From positions 62,001-126,000 of the forward strand of contig NZ_FUYR01000004.1 of the NCBI RefSeq assembly GCF_900168015.1: a stretch of 64,000 nt of DNA, written 5' to 3'. This DNA comes from Daejeonella lutea (lineage in GTDB: Bacteria; Bacteroidota; Bacteroidia; Sphingobacteriales; Sphingobacteriaceae). Position numbers and translations under genes: made by a program. The notes beneath the pieces are model-generated. The model was not told where the DNA came from. It saw only the letters and a list, made by a program, of their open reading frames with translations, and ran no database searches. Within the stretch, counting starts at the first letter, position 1. Each line of letters starts with the position of its first letter. This document shows positions 35,638-43,224 of this stretch, piece after piece.

Positions 35638-36099
35638 ATGAAAATATTTGGATTGTCAATTCTTCTTGTGCTAAGCTGTTCGTTTTATGGTGCCTATGCA
35701 CAGGATACTACAACGAAAGCTGAAAAGAAGGAAAAAATCAAGGCAGTGAAGCCTTATATTGTCCACGACAAGTCGTTTAAAGTTACCCGAGTTGATGTCC
35801 GTAAGGATATGAAGGGCGCGAAAAACGTCATTCAGATTGATGCATCAAATTCTGCGGGAGGTACGGGTATTATGGCAACGCAGACTGTTTTACCACCGGC
35901 GGTTATTACGAATGTGAACATCGTCAACGGTAGTTATAACCAGACTAGAGATATGGCAAAAACAGCACGTGGAATGAGTTTGCAGCTGCTGGACGTTGTT
36001 TTTCCCTGCAGGATACGGGTATCTATACTAGACCAGATGGTTGATGTGGAAATCACCGAACCTGGCTTCTGGAAGGTTACTATAGCTCTTGCTAATTAA
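35638..36099 (+). CDS. Tandem secreted paralogue 3 of 3, unrecognised family
   Basis: It has 153 residues from the ATG at 35638 (signal peptide MKIFGLSILLVLSCSFYGAYAQ). A lysine-rich linker is followed by the shared core: YIVHDKSFKVTRVDVRKD, VIQIDASNSAGGTGIM, TVLPPAVITNVNIVNGSY, TRDMAKTARGMSLQLLDVVF, CRIRVSILDQMVDVEI and PGFWKVTIALAN. It is the most diverged copy: SGG becomes AGG, SGRG becomes TARG and the FPYR arginine pair becomes FPCR. Duplication followed by divergence is the simplest reading. Confidence 0.75.
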   Translation: MKIFGLSILLVLSCSFYGAYAQDTTTKAEKKEKIKAVKPYIVHDKSFKVTRVDVRKDMKGAKNVIQIDASNSAGGTGIMATQTVLPPAVITNVNIVNGSYNQTRDMAKTARGMSLQLLDVVFPCRIRVSILDQMVDVEITEPGFWKVTIALAN

Positions 36100-36166
36100 A
36101 TATAGCCAGAGAAATTTGCAAACTAGTTTTGCAATTTGTTGTTCTTAGGGTTATAATTGCAGTCAT

Positions 36167-36670
36167 ATGCCAACAGAACAGCAAAAATCCGATGTTTTCA
36201 GCGATGTAAGGAAAACTCTCGAAGCTCAAAATTTCCAAATTGTTTCAGAAGATCAGTCCCGTCCATGGGGTGGTTTTTTTGTGCTTGCCGAAGAGCAGGC
36301 CCAAAAATTTGCCGATAAGTATTTTAATGGCATTGCTGTCGATGATCTCAAAATTTCAGGTAAGCTGAGTCCGAAGATATTGATCGTTGCACCTGAAATG
36401 AGACTGTCCTGGCAATATCACCATCGCAGGGCAGAAATCTGGCAGGTAATGAAAGGTACGGTTGGGATAAAAACCAGTGATACCGACGAGGAAGGCGAAG
36501 TCAAATCCTATGCTGAAGGCGATCGTATTATCCTGCAAAAAGGAGAGCGACACCGACTAATCGGACTTAAGGATTGGGGTATTGTCGCAGAGATCTGGCA
36601 ACATACTGATCCGTCGAATCCTTCTGATGAATCTGACATAGTACGTGTACAAGACGACTTCGGGCGCTAA
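36167..36670 (+). CDS. Cupin protein, mannose-6-phosphate isomerase type II-like
   Basis: This 167-residue single-domain cupin has RPWGGFFVLAEEQ near residue 46, the metal-binding strand SWQYHHRRAEIWQVMKG near 86-102 (two His and a Glu), GDRIILQKGERHRLIGL near 123 with the second His, and AEIWQHTDP followed by SDIVRVQDDFGR at the end. The RPWG and IxRxxDDFGR pattern is that of the C-terminal isomerase domain of mannose-1-phosphate guanylyltransferase/mannose-6-phosphate isomerase. No nucleotidyltransferase half is attached. It probably handles a phosphosugar in the cytoplasm; the exact reaction is inferred. Confidence 0.85.
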   Translation: MPTEQQKSDVFSDVRKTLEAQNFQIVSEDQSRPWGGFFVLAEEQAQKFADKYFNGIAVDDLKISGKLSPKILIVAPEMRLSWQYHHRRAEIWQVMKGTVGIKTSDTDEEGEVKSYAEGDRIILQKGERHRLIGLKDWGIVAEIWQHTDPSNPSDESDIVRVQDDFGR

Positions 36671-36753
36671 ACCCTGATTTCTCACGTTTATGATGGGAAG
36701 AGTTTAAATTTTCCTAATTTTGTCCCCTCATTAGTGCACACCTTATCTCACAC

Positions 36754-37482
36754 ATGGTTATTCTAGTTTTTTTCCTTTGTCACTGGTTCCTTTCCTTATT
36801 TTTTCAAACATTTTTCCTTCATAGATACGCTTCCCATAAAATGTTCAAAATGGAACCTTTCTGGGAGAAAACATTTTATTTGATGACCTTCCTTTCCCAA
36901 GGCTCATCTTTTCTGAATCCACGCGCTTATGCGATAATGCACAGGATGCACCATGCATACAGCGATACTGAAAAGGACCCGCACTCACCTCACTTCATAA
37001 AAGATGTTTGGGGACTGATGATCAAGACGAAGAACATCTACCTGGAATATGTGAAGTTTAAGGTAGAGCCTGAACCAGCTTTTCGCGACAGGTACCCAAC
37101 CTGGTCCTTGATCGACCGTATCGGCGACCTTTGGATTACACGTTCGGTGTTCATCGCAATTTATATTGCATTTTATATTTATTTCGCCGAATACTGGTGG
37201 ATGTTCCTCTTGTTGCCTATCCACTTTTTAATGGGACCAATTCATGGCGCTATTGTTAACTGGTGCGGCCATAAATATGGTTACTCAAACCATGATAATG
37301 ACGATCATAGTAAGAACAGCCTTCCTTTGGATTTCCTGATGATGGGTGAGCTATTCCAGAACAATCACCACAAAAGCCCTAACAACGTTAATTTCGCTAA
37401 CAGATGGTTTGAGTTTGACCCGTCTTATCCGATCATTAAGTTGATGCACCTTCTGAGGATCATTAGGTTGAGGAAGGTGTAG
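36754..37482 (+). CDS. Fatty acid desaturase (acyl-CoA delta-9 desaturase type)
   Basis: This 242-residue membrane di-iron enzyme introduces a double bond in acyl chains. The three histidine boxes are present: HRYASH at residues 23-28, HRMHH at 63-67 and NNHH at 203-206; a further GHKYGYSNHDNDDH patch lies near 170. Hydrophobic helices occur at about 1-20, 45-60, 130-150 and 150-165. At 242 residues it is shorter than typical OLE1-like enzymes but usual for Bacteroidota. The heptamer array that flanks the four-helix-bundle gene starts at its stop codon. Confidence 0.92.
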   Translation: MVILVFFLCHWFLSLFFQTFFLHRYASHKMFKMEPFWEKTFYLMTFLSQGSSFLNPRAYAIMHRMHHAYSDTEKDPHSPHFIKDVWGLMIKTKNIYLEYVKFKVEPEPAFRDRYPTWSLIDRIGDLWITRSVFIAIYIAFYIYFAEYWWMFLLLPIHFLMGPIHGAIVNWCGHKYGYSNHDNDDHSKNSLPLDFLMMGELFQNNHHKSPNNVNFANRWFEFDPSYPIIKLMHLLRIIRLRKV

Positions 37483-37547
37483 GAGGCAGGAACCATGAAG
37501 TAGGAAATAAGAAGGAAGAAGCGCGAGGTAGGAAACAGGAATGTTGA
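37481..37547. repeat. Left arm of array pair flanking the four-helix-bundle gene
   Basis: Purine-rich heptamers: CAGGAAC, CATGAAG, TAGGAAA, TAAGAAG, GAAGAAG, then TAGGAAA and CAGGAAT. It starts at the desaturase stop codon and ends 24 bases before the four-helix-bundle gene's stop. Confidence 0.8.
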
Positions 37548-37570
37548 AGCCGGGGTAGGCTGATCGACAC

Positions 37571-37927
37571 TTATTTCCAGTTAGAGTACAGCTTGAATAT
37601 CTTAGCGCCAATTTCGTTTGTTTTATTGGTGAAATCACGATATTGTTGTTCGTTGATATAATCACAATCTTTGGCGAAACTCAACCATACCCGCGTCTCC
37701 TCCAGAGACCCAATTGCATAAACCAGGAATTTTTTGAGTTCTGCTTTATAGACCCGACGGCCAAAACCTTCTGCTATATTAGCGCATATAGCTCTGGTGG
37801 ATCGAACAACTTGGCTGGTCAACGAGTACTTTTCCTCAGCAGGAAAAGACTTCGTCAACTTAAAAATGTCGATCGAAAGTTGATAGGATAGTTGGTATAT
37901 ATCGAGATCCGCAAAAGACTTAATCAT
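37571..37927 (-). CDS. Four helix bundle protein (S23 ribosomal / 23S intervening-sequence protein family)
   Basis: It has 118 residues from the ATG at 37927 (MIKSFADLDIYQLSYQ). Family landmarks are the L-x-x-Y-Q-L-S opening, LTSQVVRSTRAICANIAEGF near residue 44-63 (the very conserved RSxxxxxxNIAEGxGR region), and FLVYAIGSLEETRVWLSFA near 78. Members are encoded inside 23S rRNA intervening sequences in some bacteria, and related proteins (Avd) assist diversity-generating retroelements; no reverse transcriptase is present here. The upstream ATG at 37990 would add 21 residues not typical of the family. The gene is bracketed by inverted heptamer arms at 37481-37547 and 38011-38053. Confidence 0.9.
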   Translation of the reverse strand: MIKSFADLDIYQLSYQLSIDIFKLTKSFPAEEKYSLTSQVVRSTRAICANIAEGFGRRVYKAELKKFLVYAIGSLEETRVWLSFAKDCDYINEQQYRDFTNKTNEIGAKIFKLYSNWK

Positions 37928-38010
37928 AAGTAGTATTCTGCTGAAAGGTAGACATCCTGGTGGAATAATGGTGATCACCGAATGTTTCAATTAGTTTTCG
38001 GTATTATCCG

Positions 38011-38053
38011 GTGGCAGGATCCTGCTTCTTGCCTCATTCCTCCTGTCTCCTGC
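38011..38053. repeat. Right arm of array pair flanking the four-helix-bundle gene
   Basis: TCCTGCT, TCTTGCC, TCATTCC, TCCTGTC and TCCTGC at 7-bp spacing. Reverse-complemented it gives GCAGGA, GACAGGA and GGAATGA words like those of the left arm at 37481-37547, about 500 bases away. Confidence 0.8.
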
Positions 38054-38088
38054 AAAAAAAAAGTCGCCCCATACAGGTCGACTTTCTT
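38054..38088 (-). terminator. Terminator of the 55-aa gene
   Basis: On the minus strand AAAGTCG and CGACTTT form a stem followed by nine Ts. It also abuts the right heptamer arm. Confidence 0.88.
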
Positions 38089-38115
38089 AGTTTTAGGTAG
38101 TTGGTGTATATTGAA

Positions 38116-38283
38116 TCAGGCAGTCATTAATCTGTCCTGACGGTTGTTGTTAAAAGTTATGTGTTTAATCAGATTGATGCGTGCATTTCGGATAGCTTTA
38201 AGATCTGACATCAGAATTTCGTGTAATTGCTGATCGAATTGCTCTACTAGTTTCATTGCCTGGTTTTTAGTATTTCTTTTCAT
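38116..38283 (-). CDS. Small hypothetical protein, 55 residues
   Basis: It starts MKRNTKNQAMKLVEQFDQQL and ends NNNRQDRLMTA. It is helical and charged, with no signal peptide or membrane segment (ILMSDLKAIRNARINLIKHI in the middle). It is supported by a strong terminator 27 bases after its stop and by a second small gene 42 bases upstream on the same strand. I do not recognise a family. Confidence 0.6.
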   Translation of the reverse strand: MKRNTKNQAMKLVEQFDQQLHEILMSDLKAIRNARINLIKHITFNNNRQDRLMTA

Positions 38284-38325
38284 GATTCAGAGTTTTTAGG
38301 TTATTGTTTAGTTAGGTTATAAAGG

Positions 38326-38502
38326 TTAGTTGTTATCGTCGGTTAAGTTTTCTTTTCTCCGTTTAGCTTCTTCCATTTGTCTATCTATCTGCTCTTCATC
38401 TCTGGCATCTTCTGTAGCTTCCGGATTCTTCGGATTGTCCCAATCTTTTTCTTTTTCAGGGAAATCCTCTTTCTGCTCTTTTGGTCTTTTCGGATCTGTC
38501 AT
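38326..38502 (-). CDS. Small, highly charged, probably disordered protein, 58 residues
   Basis: It starts MTDPKRPKEQKEDFPEKEKD and ends with KRRKENLTDDNN; about half of the residues are charged and there is hardly any hydrophobic core. The ATG at 38502 is chosen because the longer frame up to 38712 has a very different composition. A perfect palindrome CGTAAT-GTGT-ATTACG lies 14 bases upstream of the start. It probably shares a transcript with the 55-residue gene. The function is unknown. Confidence 0.55.
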   Translation of the reverse strand: MTDPKRPKEQKEDFPEKEKDWDNPKNPEATEDARDEEQIDRQMEEAKRRKENLTDDNN

Positions 38503-39041
38503 AATTATCGTGTTTCCGTAATGTGTATTACGATTTTTGTTCCAAAGCGAATTTGGAATTGCTGAAAATATTGCAGAATTGCTTAAAACAACCTGCAGGG
38601 GTGTTTTTATACTGTTGTACTGAAATAGTCTATTAGTATTTCTGTATTTACAGCTAAATTTGGTGTATAGTCTAGTATACATTTCTATGACATTCGGGAT
38701 TCCTTTACACAACTTTCTCCGATTTAGTTAGGGATCGCGCGTAGCAGCAATCCTTGCGTCCTCGATGATTTTGAATGTACCCGGGTTCCAAGTGTAGCAG
38801 AGGGTAATAATTTATTAGCGATTTGTTTGTAGACGTCGACGCTGACAGACTCGAGCGAATTGGGGCGAGTGTCGTAAAGAGATCCCCGGTAAAGTCGGAG
38901 AACCGGTGATATCCATAAACAGCGCTTTGTTCCCAAACATTCCAATGTTTAAATGTTGAAATCTCGTTCCCATCCACATCATGCAAAATTTTAGATTTGT
39001 ATTGGGTTAGTCAACTTTACGCGCTGTTAGCACAGCGTTTA
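38503..39041. other. 540-base gap with a possible decayed gene
   Basis: A minus-strand frame at 38705-38986 reads plausibly at its N-terminal end (STFKHWNVWEQSAVYGYH then FSDFTGDLFTTLAP) but then turns low-complexity, and a second frame in the same place is also open. I read this as a possible eroded gene fragment. The remainder, 38533-38700, is AT-rich with no gene. Confidence 0.35.
38517..38532 (-). promoter_or_regulatory. Perfect palindrome upstream of the 58-aa gene
   Basis: CGTAAT and ATTACG are separated by GTGT, centred about 22 bases before the start codon. The position suits an operator or a leader hairpin. Confidence 0.45.
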
Positions 39042-39108
39042 TAAACTTAAAAACTTACAACTTACAACCTGCCTGCCGGCAGGCTTATAACTTACATCGT
39101 ACAACTCA
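39042..39108. repeat. Heptamer array with central palindrome before parE
   Basis: Words AACTTAA, AAACTTAC, AACTTAC and AACCTGC lead into the perfect 14-bp palindrome GCCTGCCGGCAGGC (39071-39084), and TTATAAC, TTACATC and GTACAAC follow. It ends four bases before the parE start. Just upstream, CGCTGTTAGCACAGCG (39021-39036) forms another small stem. Confidence 0.75.
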
Positions 39109-39112
39109 AGAA

Positions 39113-41002
39113 ATGGCAGAAATAGATTATAGTGATGACAGTATCCGGTCGCTGGACTGGAAAGAACATATTCGCCTGCGGCCGGGGATGTATATTGGAA
39201 AACTCGGTGATGGCTCCGCATATGACGATGGAATCTATGTATTATTAAAAGAAATACTGGATAACTCTATTGATGAGTTTGTTATGGGGTCCGGTCGTAC
39301 TATCGAAGTGACTGTAACCGATAAAAAGGTTTCTATACGTGATTACGGTCGCGGAATACCTCTTGGTAAAGTAATTGATTGTGTTTCCAAAATAAATACT
39401 GGTGGAAAGTATGATTCCAAGGCATTCCAGAAATCTGTCGGTCTGAACGGAGTAGGTACAAAAGCTGTAAACGCCTTGTCTTCAAGCTTTAGCGTTCAGT
39501 CATATCGCGATGGCAGGACCAAGAAAGCTGAGTTTGAACAGGGTGTGCTCATCAACGATCAGCCGGAAATGGAAACTACCCAGCGCAACGGTACAGCTGT
39601 GGTCTTTTATGCGGATGACACAATCTTCCGTCATTACCATTACATTCCGGAGTTTGTTGAGAGTATGATCTGGAACTATGTGTTCCTGAATTCCGGACTG
39701 ACTATAAACTTTAACGGCACCAAATTCTTTTCGGAACGGGGTTTATACGACCTTTTAACAAGGAATACAGATGTAGAGACCATTCGTTACCCCATCATAC
39801 ACCTGAAGGGGGATGACATCGAAGTTGCAATGACGCATGGTCAGCAATACGGTGAGGAGTATTACTCTTTTGTAAATGGCCAGCATACCACCCAAGGTGG
39901 TACACATCAGGCGGCATTTCGTGAAGCAGTGGTGAAAACTATCCGTGAATTCTACAAAAAGGAATTCGATGCATCGGATGTACGAGCTTCGATAGTTGCG
40001 GCTATTTCTATCCGTGTCCAGGAACCGGTTTTCGAATCGCAAACAAAAACCAAGCTGGGCTCGCAGAATATTGCTGCTGACGGTCCGAGCGTAAGAACCT
40101 TCATAAACGATTTCATCAAGAAAGCTCTTGACGACTACCTGCATAAACATCCTGCTGATGCTGACGCGCTTTTAAAGCGTATTTTGCAGTCGGAACGGGA
40201 ACGCAAGGATATCGCAGGTATCAAAAAACTAGCGAATGAGCGCGCCAAGAAGGCCTCACTTCATAATAAGAAACTTCGTGACTGTAAGATCCATTTCGAA
40301 GACACGCATGAGCGCAAGCAGGATACAACCTTGTTTATTACAGAGGGTGACTCGGCCAGTGGATCAATAACCAAATCTCGCGATGTGCAGACCCAGGCTG
40401 TATTTAGTTTGAAAGGCAAGCCCCTGAACTGCTTTGGACTCACAAAGAAAGTTGTGTACGAAAATGAAGAGTTCAATCTCTTGCAGCATGCCTTAAATAT
40501 TGAAGATGGTTTAGATAATCTTCGTTACAATAACATTGTTATCGCTACGGATGCGGATGTCGATGGAATGCACATTCGTTTATTGTTGATGACTTTCTTT
40601 CTGCAGTTCTTCCCTGACCTTGTTAAGGCAGGGCATGTTTCTATCCTGCAAACTCCTTTATTCAGGGTACGGAATAAAAAAGAAACGATTTACTGCTATA
40701 GCGATGAAGAGCGCCAGCGCGCAATACAAAAACTGGGCAATAAGCCAGAGATTACCCGCTTTAAAGGACTTGGAGAAATCTCGCCGGAAGAGTTTGAGCT
40801 TTTCATAGGAAAAGATATCCGGCTTGATCCCGTAATCCTCTCAAAAGAACAACCGATAAAAAACCTGCTGGAATATTACATGGGCAAGAATACACCCGAT
40901 CGGCAGCAGCATATCATACAGAATCTACGGGTTGAGGTAGATTTCATCGGTGAGGAGCCGGCTCCTGAGCCAGTAGTTGAAGAAGTTCTATTGGAAGAAT
41001 AA
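39113..41002 (+). CDS. parE: DNA topoisomerase IV subunit B (type IIA, GyrB/ParE)
   Basis: This is the ATPase and TOPRIM subunit that, with ParC, decatenates daughter chromosomes. In the 629-residue protein the GHKL ATPase N-terminus has RPGMYIG near residue 24, [10 protein letters not shown] near 47 and [10 protein letters not shown] near 79. The TOPRIM domain has EGDSASGS from Glu411 and DADVDG at 480-485, and [13 protein letters not shown] follows near 548. The length and the SGSITKSRD variant (instead of GGSAKQGRD) fit ParE better than GyrB. parC lies 4.3 kb downstream on the same strand. Confidence 0.92.
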   Translation: MAEIDYSDDSIRSLDWKEHIRLRPGMYIGKLGDGSAYDDGIYVLLKEILDNSIDEFVMGSGRTIEVTVTDKKVSIRDYGRGIPLGKVIDCVSKINTGGKYDSKAFQKSVGLNGVGTKAVNALSSSFSVQSYRDGRTKKAEFEQGVLINDQPEMETTQRNGTAVVFYADDTIFRHYHYIPEFVESMIWNYVFLNSGLTINFNGTKFFSERGLYDLLTRNTDVETIRYPIIHLKGDDIEVAMTHGQQYGEEYYSFVNGQHTTQGGTHQAAFREAVVKTIREFYKKEFDASDVRASIVAAISIRVQEPVFESQTKTKLGSQNIAADGPSVRTFINDFIKKALDDYLHKHPADADALLKRILQSERERKDIAGIKKLANERAKKASLHNKKLRDCKIHFEDTHERKQDTTLFITEGDSASGSITKSRDVQTQAVFSLKGKPLNCFGLTKKVVYENEEFNLLQHALNIEDGLDNLRYNNIVIATDADVDGMHIRLLLMTFFLQFFPDLVKAGHVSILQTPLFRVRNKKETIYCYSDEERQRAIQKLGNKPEITRFKGLGEISPEEFELFIGKDIRLDPVILSKEQPIKNLLEYYMGKNTPDRQQHIIQNLRVEVDFIGEEPAPEPVVEEVLLEE

Positions 41003-41032
41003 AAACCAAGGGCATTTTACGTATATTGTAAA

Positions 41033-41056
41033 CCCTTTCAGCAAATTGCTGAAGGG
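41033..41056 (+). promoter_or_regulatory. Hairpin in the parE-cdd gap
   Basis: CCCTTTCAGC pairs with GCTGAAGGG with a one-base bulge, 13 bases before the cdd ATG. No T-run follows, so a translational or processing role is as likely as termination. Confidence 0.5.
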
Positions 41057-41069
41057 CTAACAACTTACT

Positions 41070-41558
41070 ATGTCTAATAAGAACATCACGATATCATACC
41101 AGGAATATTCATCTATCGACGACCTTAATCCCGAAGATAGAGATCTGTGTAAAGAAGCTACTACAGCTATGGTTAATTCCCATTCCCCGTACTCGGAATT
41201 CAGGGTTGGCGCAGCTGTTAGGCTTGAGAGCGGTAAAATTGTTTACGGCAGCAACCAGGAAAATGTAGCTTATCCTTCAGGCCTATGTGCGGAAAGAGTG
41301 GCATTATTCACTATCGGATCTACTTATCCTAATGATAAGATTCTGGCCATGGCCATTACCGCCCAGACGGATAATTTCAAGATCATGCATCCTGTAACCT
41401 CATGTGGTGCTTGTTTGCAGGTGATGGCGGAATACGAGAAAAAACAATCTCATTCAATCGACGTTTTATTTTACTGTCAGCATGGTTCAATAATTAAAAC
41501 CAGCGGGATCGAAAGTTTGCTTCCATTTGCGTTTGCAGAAACGAGACTAAAGAAATAA
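41070..41558 (+). CDS. cdd: Cytidine deaminase
   Basis: Cytidine deaminase converts cytidine and deoxycytidine to uridine forms for pyrimidine salvage. The 162-residue protein has the zinc site CAE at residues 73-75 (CAERVALF) with the proton-shuttle glutamate and CGAC at 112-115, and SHSPYSEFRVGAAV near 43-56 at the substrate pocket. It is the homotetrameric short type. It follows parE by 67 bases and is followed 48 bases later by the OmpA-like gene. Confidence 0.95.
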   Translation: MSNKNITISYQEYSSIDDLNPEDRDLCKEATTAMVNSHSPYSEFRVGAAVRLESGKIVYGSNQENVAYPSGLCAERVALFTIGSTYPNDKILAMAITAQTDNFKIMHPVTSCGACLQVMAEYEKKQSHSIDVLFYCQHGSIIKTSGIESLLPFAFAETRLKK

Positions 41559-41606
41559 TCGTAAATTGTATATTAATATGGTTTAATACCTGTAATTGCT
41601 ACACAA

Positions 41607-43130
41607 ATGAAGAAAGCTCTCCTCCTCATATCAATGCTGATAGTACATAGCAGCATAAGCAATGCCCAGATCAGACTATCGTCGATAAACGTGAACGACT
41701 GGGTGAAGAAGAACTTCAGTGGGCAGGGTGTTGTGGTTGGCAACATAACGCACAAAGGCTACCCGCTTTCAATTCTTTCATTTACCAGTTCTCCAAATGT
41801 ACTTCAGGTACCAAAAGGCTTAATCCTTTCATCTGGGAATTCTTATAATGTCGCGGGATATAACAATTCACATAACCAGAGTTCAACATTCAGTGACGTA
41901 AGCGTTCCGGAAGTAGACAAGGATCTTTCTGCTATGATCAAAGAGAAACTATTTGACGTTTGCAGTATCGAATTCGATTTTGTGCCGATGGATAACAGTA
42001 TTCAATTTAATTATCAGTTCGGTTCAGATGAGTATCCAGAATATGTGGATTCACCATACAATGATATTTTTGCTTTCATTGTTTCAGACGAAACGGGTTC
42101 TAAGAATATTGCCCTGATCCCAACAACCAATGTCCCGGTGAGTATCAATACGGTAAACTTTAAAACGAATAAGGATCATTTTATTGATAATAATCTATAC
42201 AAGCAGGTGGTGATCAAGCGGCAGGATCCGGTTAAATCAACCTATCGGGGCACATTTCCCGGTCGCGTTTTGCGGGGAATAGCCTCCGTATTTGGGTCGC
42301 CAAATTATGCTGGTAGCGCAGATCGTGTAGTGATCGCCCCAGATCCTGAACTCTTGAAGACAATGGATCAGAATCTATACCGCAACCTGCGTTATGATGG
42401 GATCACAAAGAAGCTGGTAGCACAAATGTATGTGACGCCCTATAAGAAATGCCATCTAAAAATTGTTCTGGCCGATGTGTCAGACAATATCTACGACTCA
42501 GGAGTTTTTATCGAAGACAAAAGCCTTACGGCTAAAAAAGATCCCAGCCAGCCTGCTTTCCAGGATTATCCTGATTTGAGTAAGGTTATTGATCCGAATT
42601 TGATCCTGCAGGGTAAGAAGCTGGAAGAAATTATCCCTGATTCTTATAAAAATCAAGTTACACCGGCTATTGTGAACAATCAGCCGCTTCCGCCTTCGCC
42701 GGCAACTTCCCAGCCAGTTCCAACTACTCCGGTGCAAACAAATACAGAATCTCCAAAGCCTGCGCCGGTTAAAGCTCCGGTAAGCATTCCGGTACTGGAA
42801 AATGCCGTTATCTATTTCGATTTCGACAAATCAGATATTAAAGCTGAGGAAATGGCTAAATTGAAAGATGCCATGGCGAGATTTCAAAAGCTGAGCGAGT
42901 TTTATACTTTCCGGATCACAGGGCATACCGATAGCATCGGAAGTATGGCTTACAATGTGGAACTTTCCAAAAGAAGAAATCAATCTGTAACTGCAGCAGT
43001 CAACGATATACTTGGTATCCGAAACCTTCCTGCACAGCCTAAATCATTTACTGAACCTGCAGCCGATAATGGTACCGACAGCGGCCGGGCAGCGAACAGG
43101 AGGGTGGAAATTATTTTTACCAGAAAATAA
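41607..43130 (+). CDS. Choice-of-anchor L domain plus OmpA C-terminal domain outer membrane protein
   Basis: This 507-residue protein has a signal peptide (about 1-20). Residues about 28-300 resemble the choice-of-anchor L domain: VVVGNITHKGYPLSILSF, GLILSSGNSYNVAGYN, then FQFGSDEYPEY-type SIQFNYQFGSDEYPEYVDS and NDIFAFIVSD. A proline-rich linker (about 355-390) leads to an OmpA-like peptidoglycan-binding domain: VIYFDFDKSDIKAEEMAKL near 402, ITGHTDSIGSMAYNVELSKRR in the middle with the conserved Asp and Arg, and AANRRVEIIF at the end. It probably tethers a surface domain to the cell wall. Confidence 0.88.
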   Translation: MKKALLLISMLIVHSSISNAQIRLSSINVNDWVKKNFSGQGVVVGNITHKGYPLSILSFTSSPNVLQVPKGLILSSGNSYNVAGYNNSHNQSSTFSDVSVPEVDKDLSAMIKEKLFDVCSIEFDFVPMDNSIQFNYQFGSDEYPEYVDSPYNDIFAFIVSDETGSKNIALIPTTNVPVSINTVNFKTNKDHFIDNNLYKQVVIKRQDPVKSTYRGTFPGRVLRGIASVFGSPNYAGSADRVVIAPDPELLKTMDQNLYRNLRYDGITKKLVAQMYVTPYKKCHLKIVLADVSDNIYDSGVFIEDKSLTAKKDPSQPAFQDYPDLSKVIDPNLILQGKKLEEIIPDSYKNQVTPAIVNNQPLPPSPATSQPVPTTPVQTNTESPKPAPVKAPVSIPVLENAVIYFDFDKSDIKAEEMAKLKDAMARFQKLSEFYTFRITGHTDSIGSMAYNVELSKRRNQSVTAAVNDILGIRNLPAQPKSFTEPAADNGTDSGRAANRRVEIIFTRK

Positions 43131-43224
43131 GTTTTACGTGATACGTTTTACGTTGTAAGTTTCTAAACGCTGTGTTATGCGTTAACACGTGAACGTATAA
43201 CGTACGACGTAAAACGTACAACTC
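43131..43224. repeat. Inverted heptamer array between convergent OmpA-like and sigma-partner genes
   Basis: Left arm: TTTTACG, TGATACG, TTTTACG, TTGTAAG. Right arm: AACGTAT, AACGTAC, GACGTAA, AACGTAC, then AACTC. The loop region has ACGCTGTGTTATGCGTTAAC. The array fills the gap from one stop codon to the other. Confidence 0.88.

Noticed and set aside
37571-37927. Diversity-generating retroelement based on an Avd-like protein
   Set aside because: No reverse transcriptase and no template/variable repeat pair was seen nearby.
38705-38986. Intact 93-aa gene on the minus strand
   Set aside because: Only the first third looks protein-like and a second frame is equally open; kept as a possible remnant.
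32521-39000. Integrated element with a second copy of the tRNA-Ala 3' end
   Set aside because: I found no repeat of the tRNA end and no integrase or transposase in the region.
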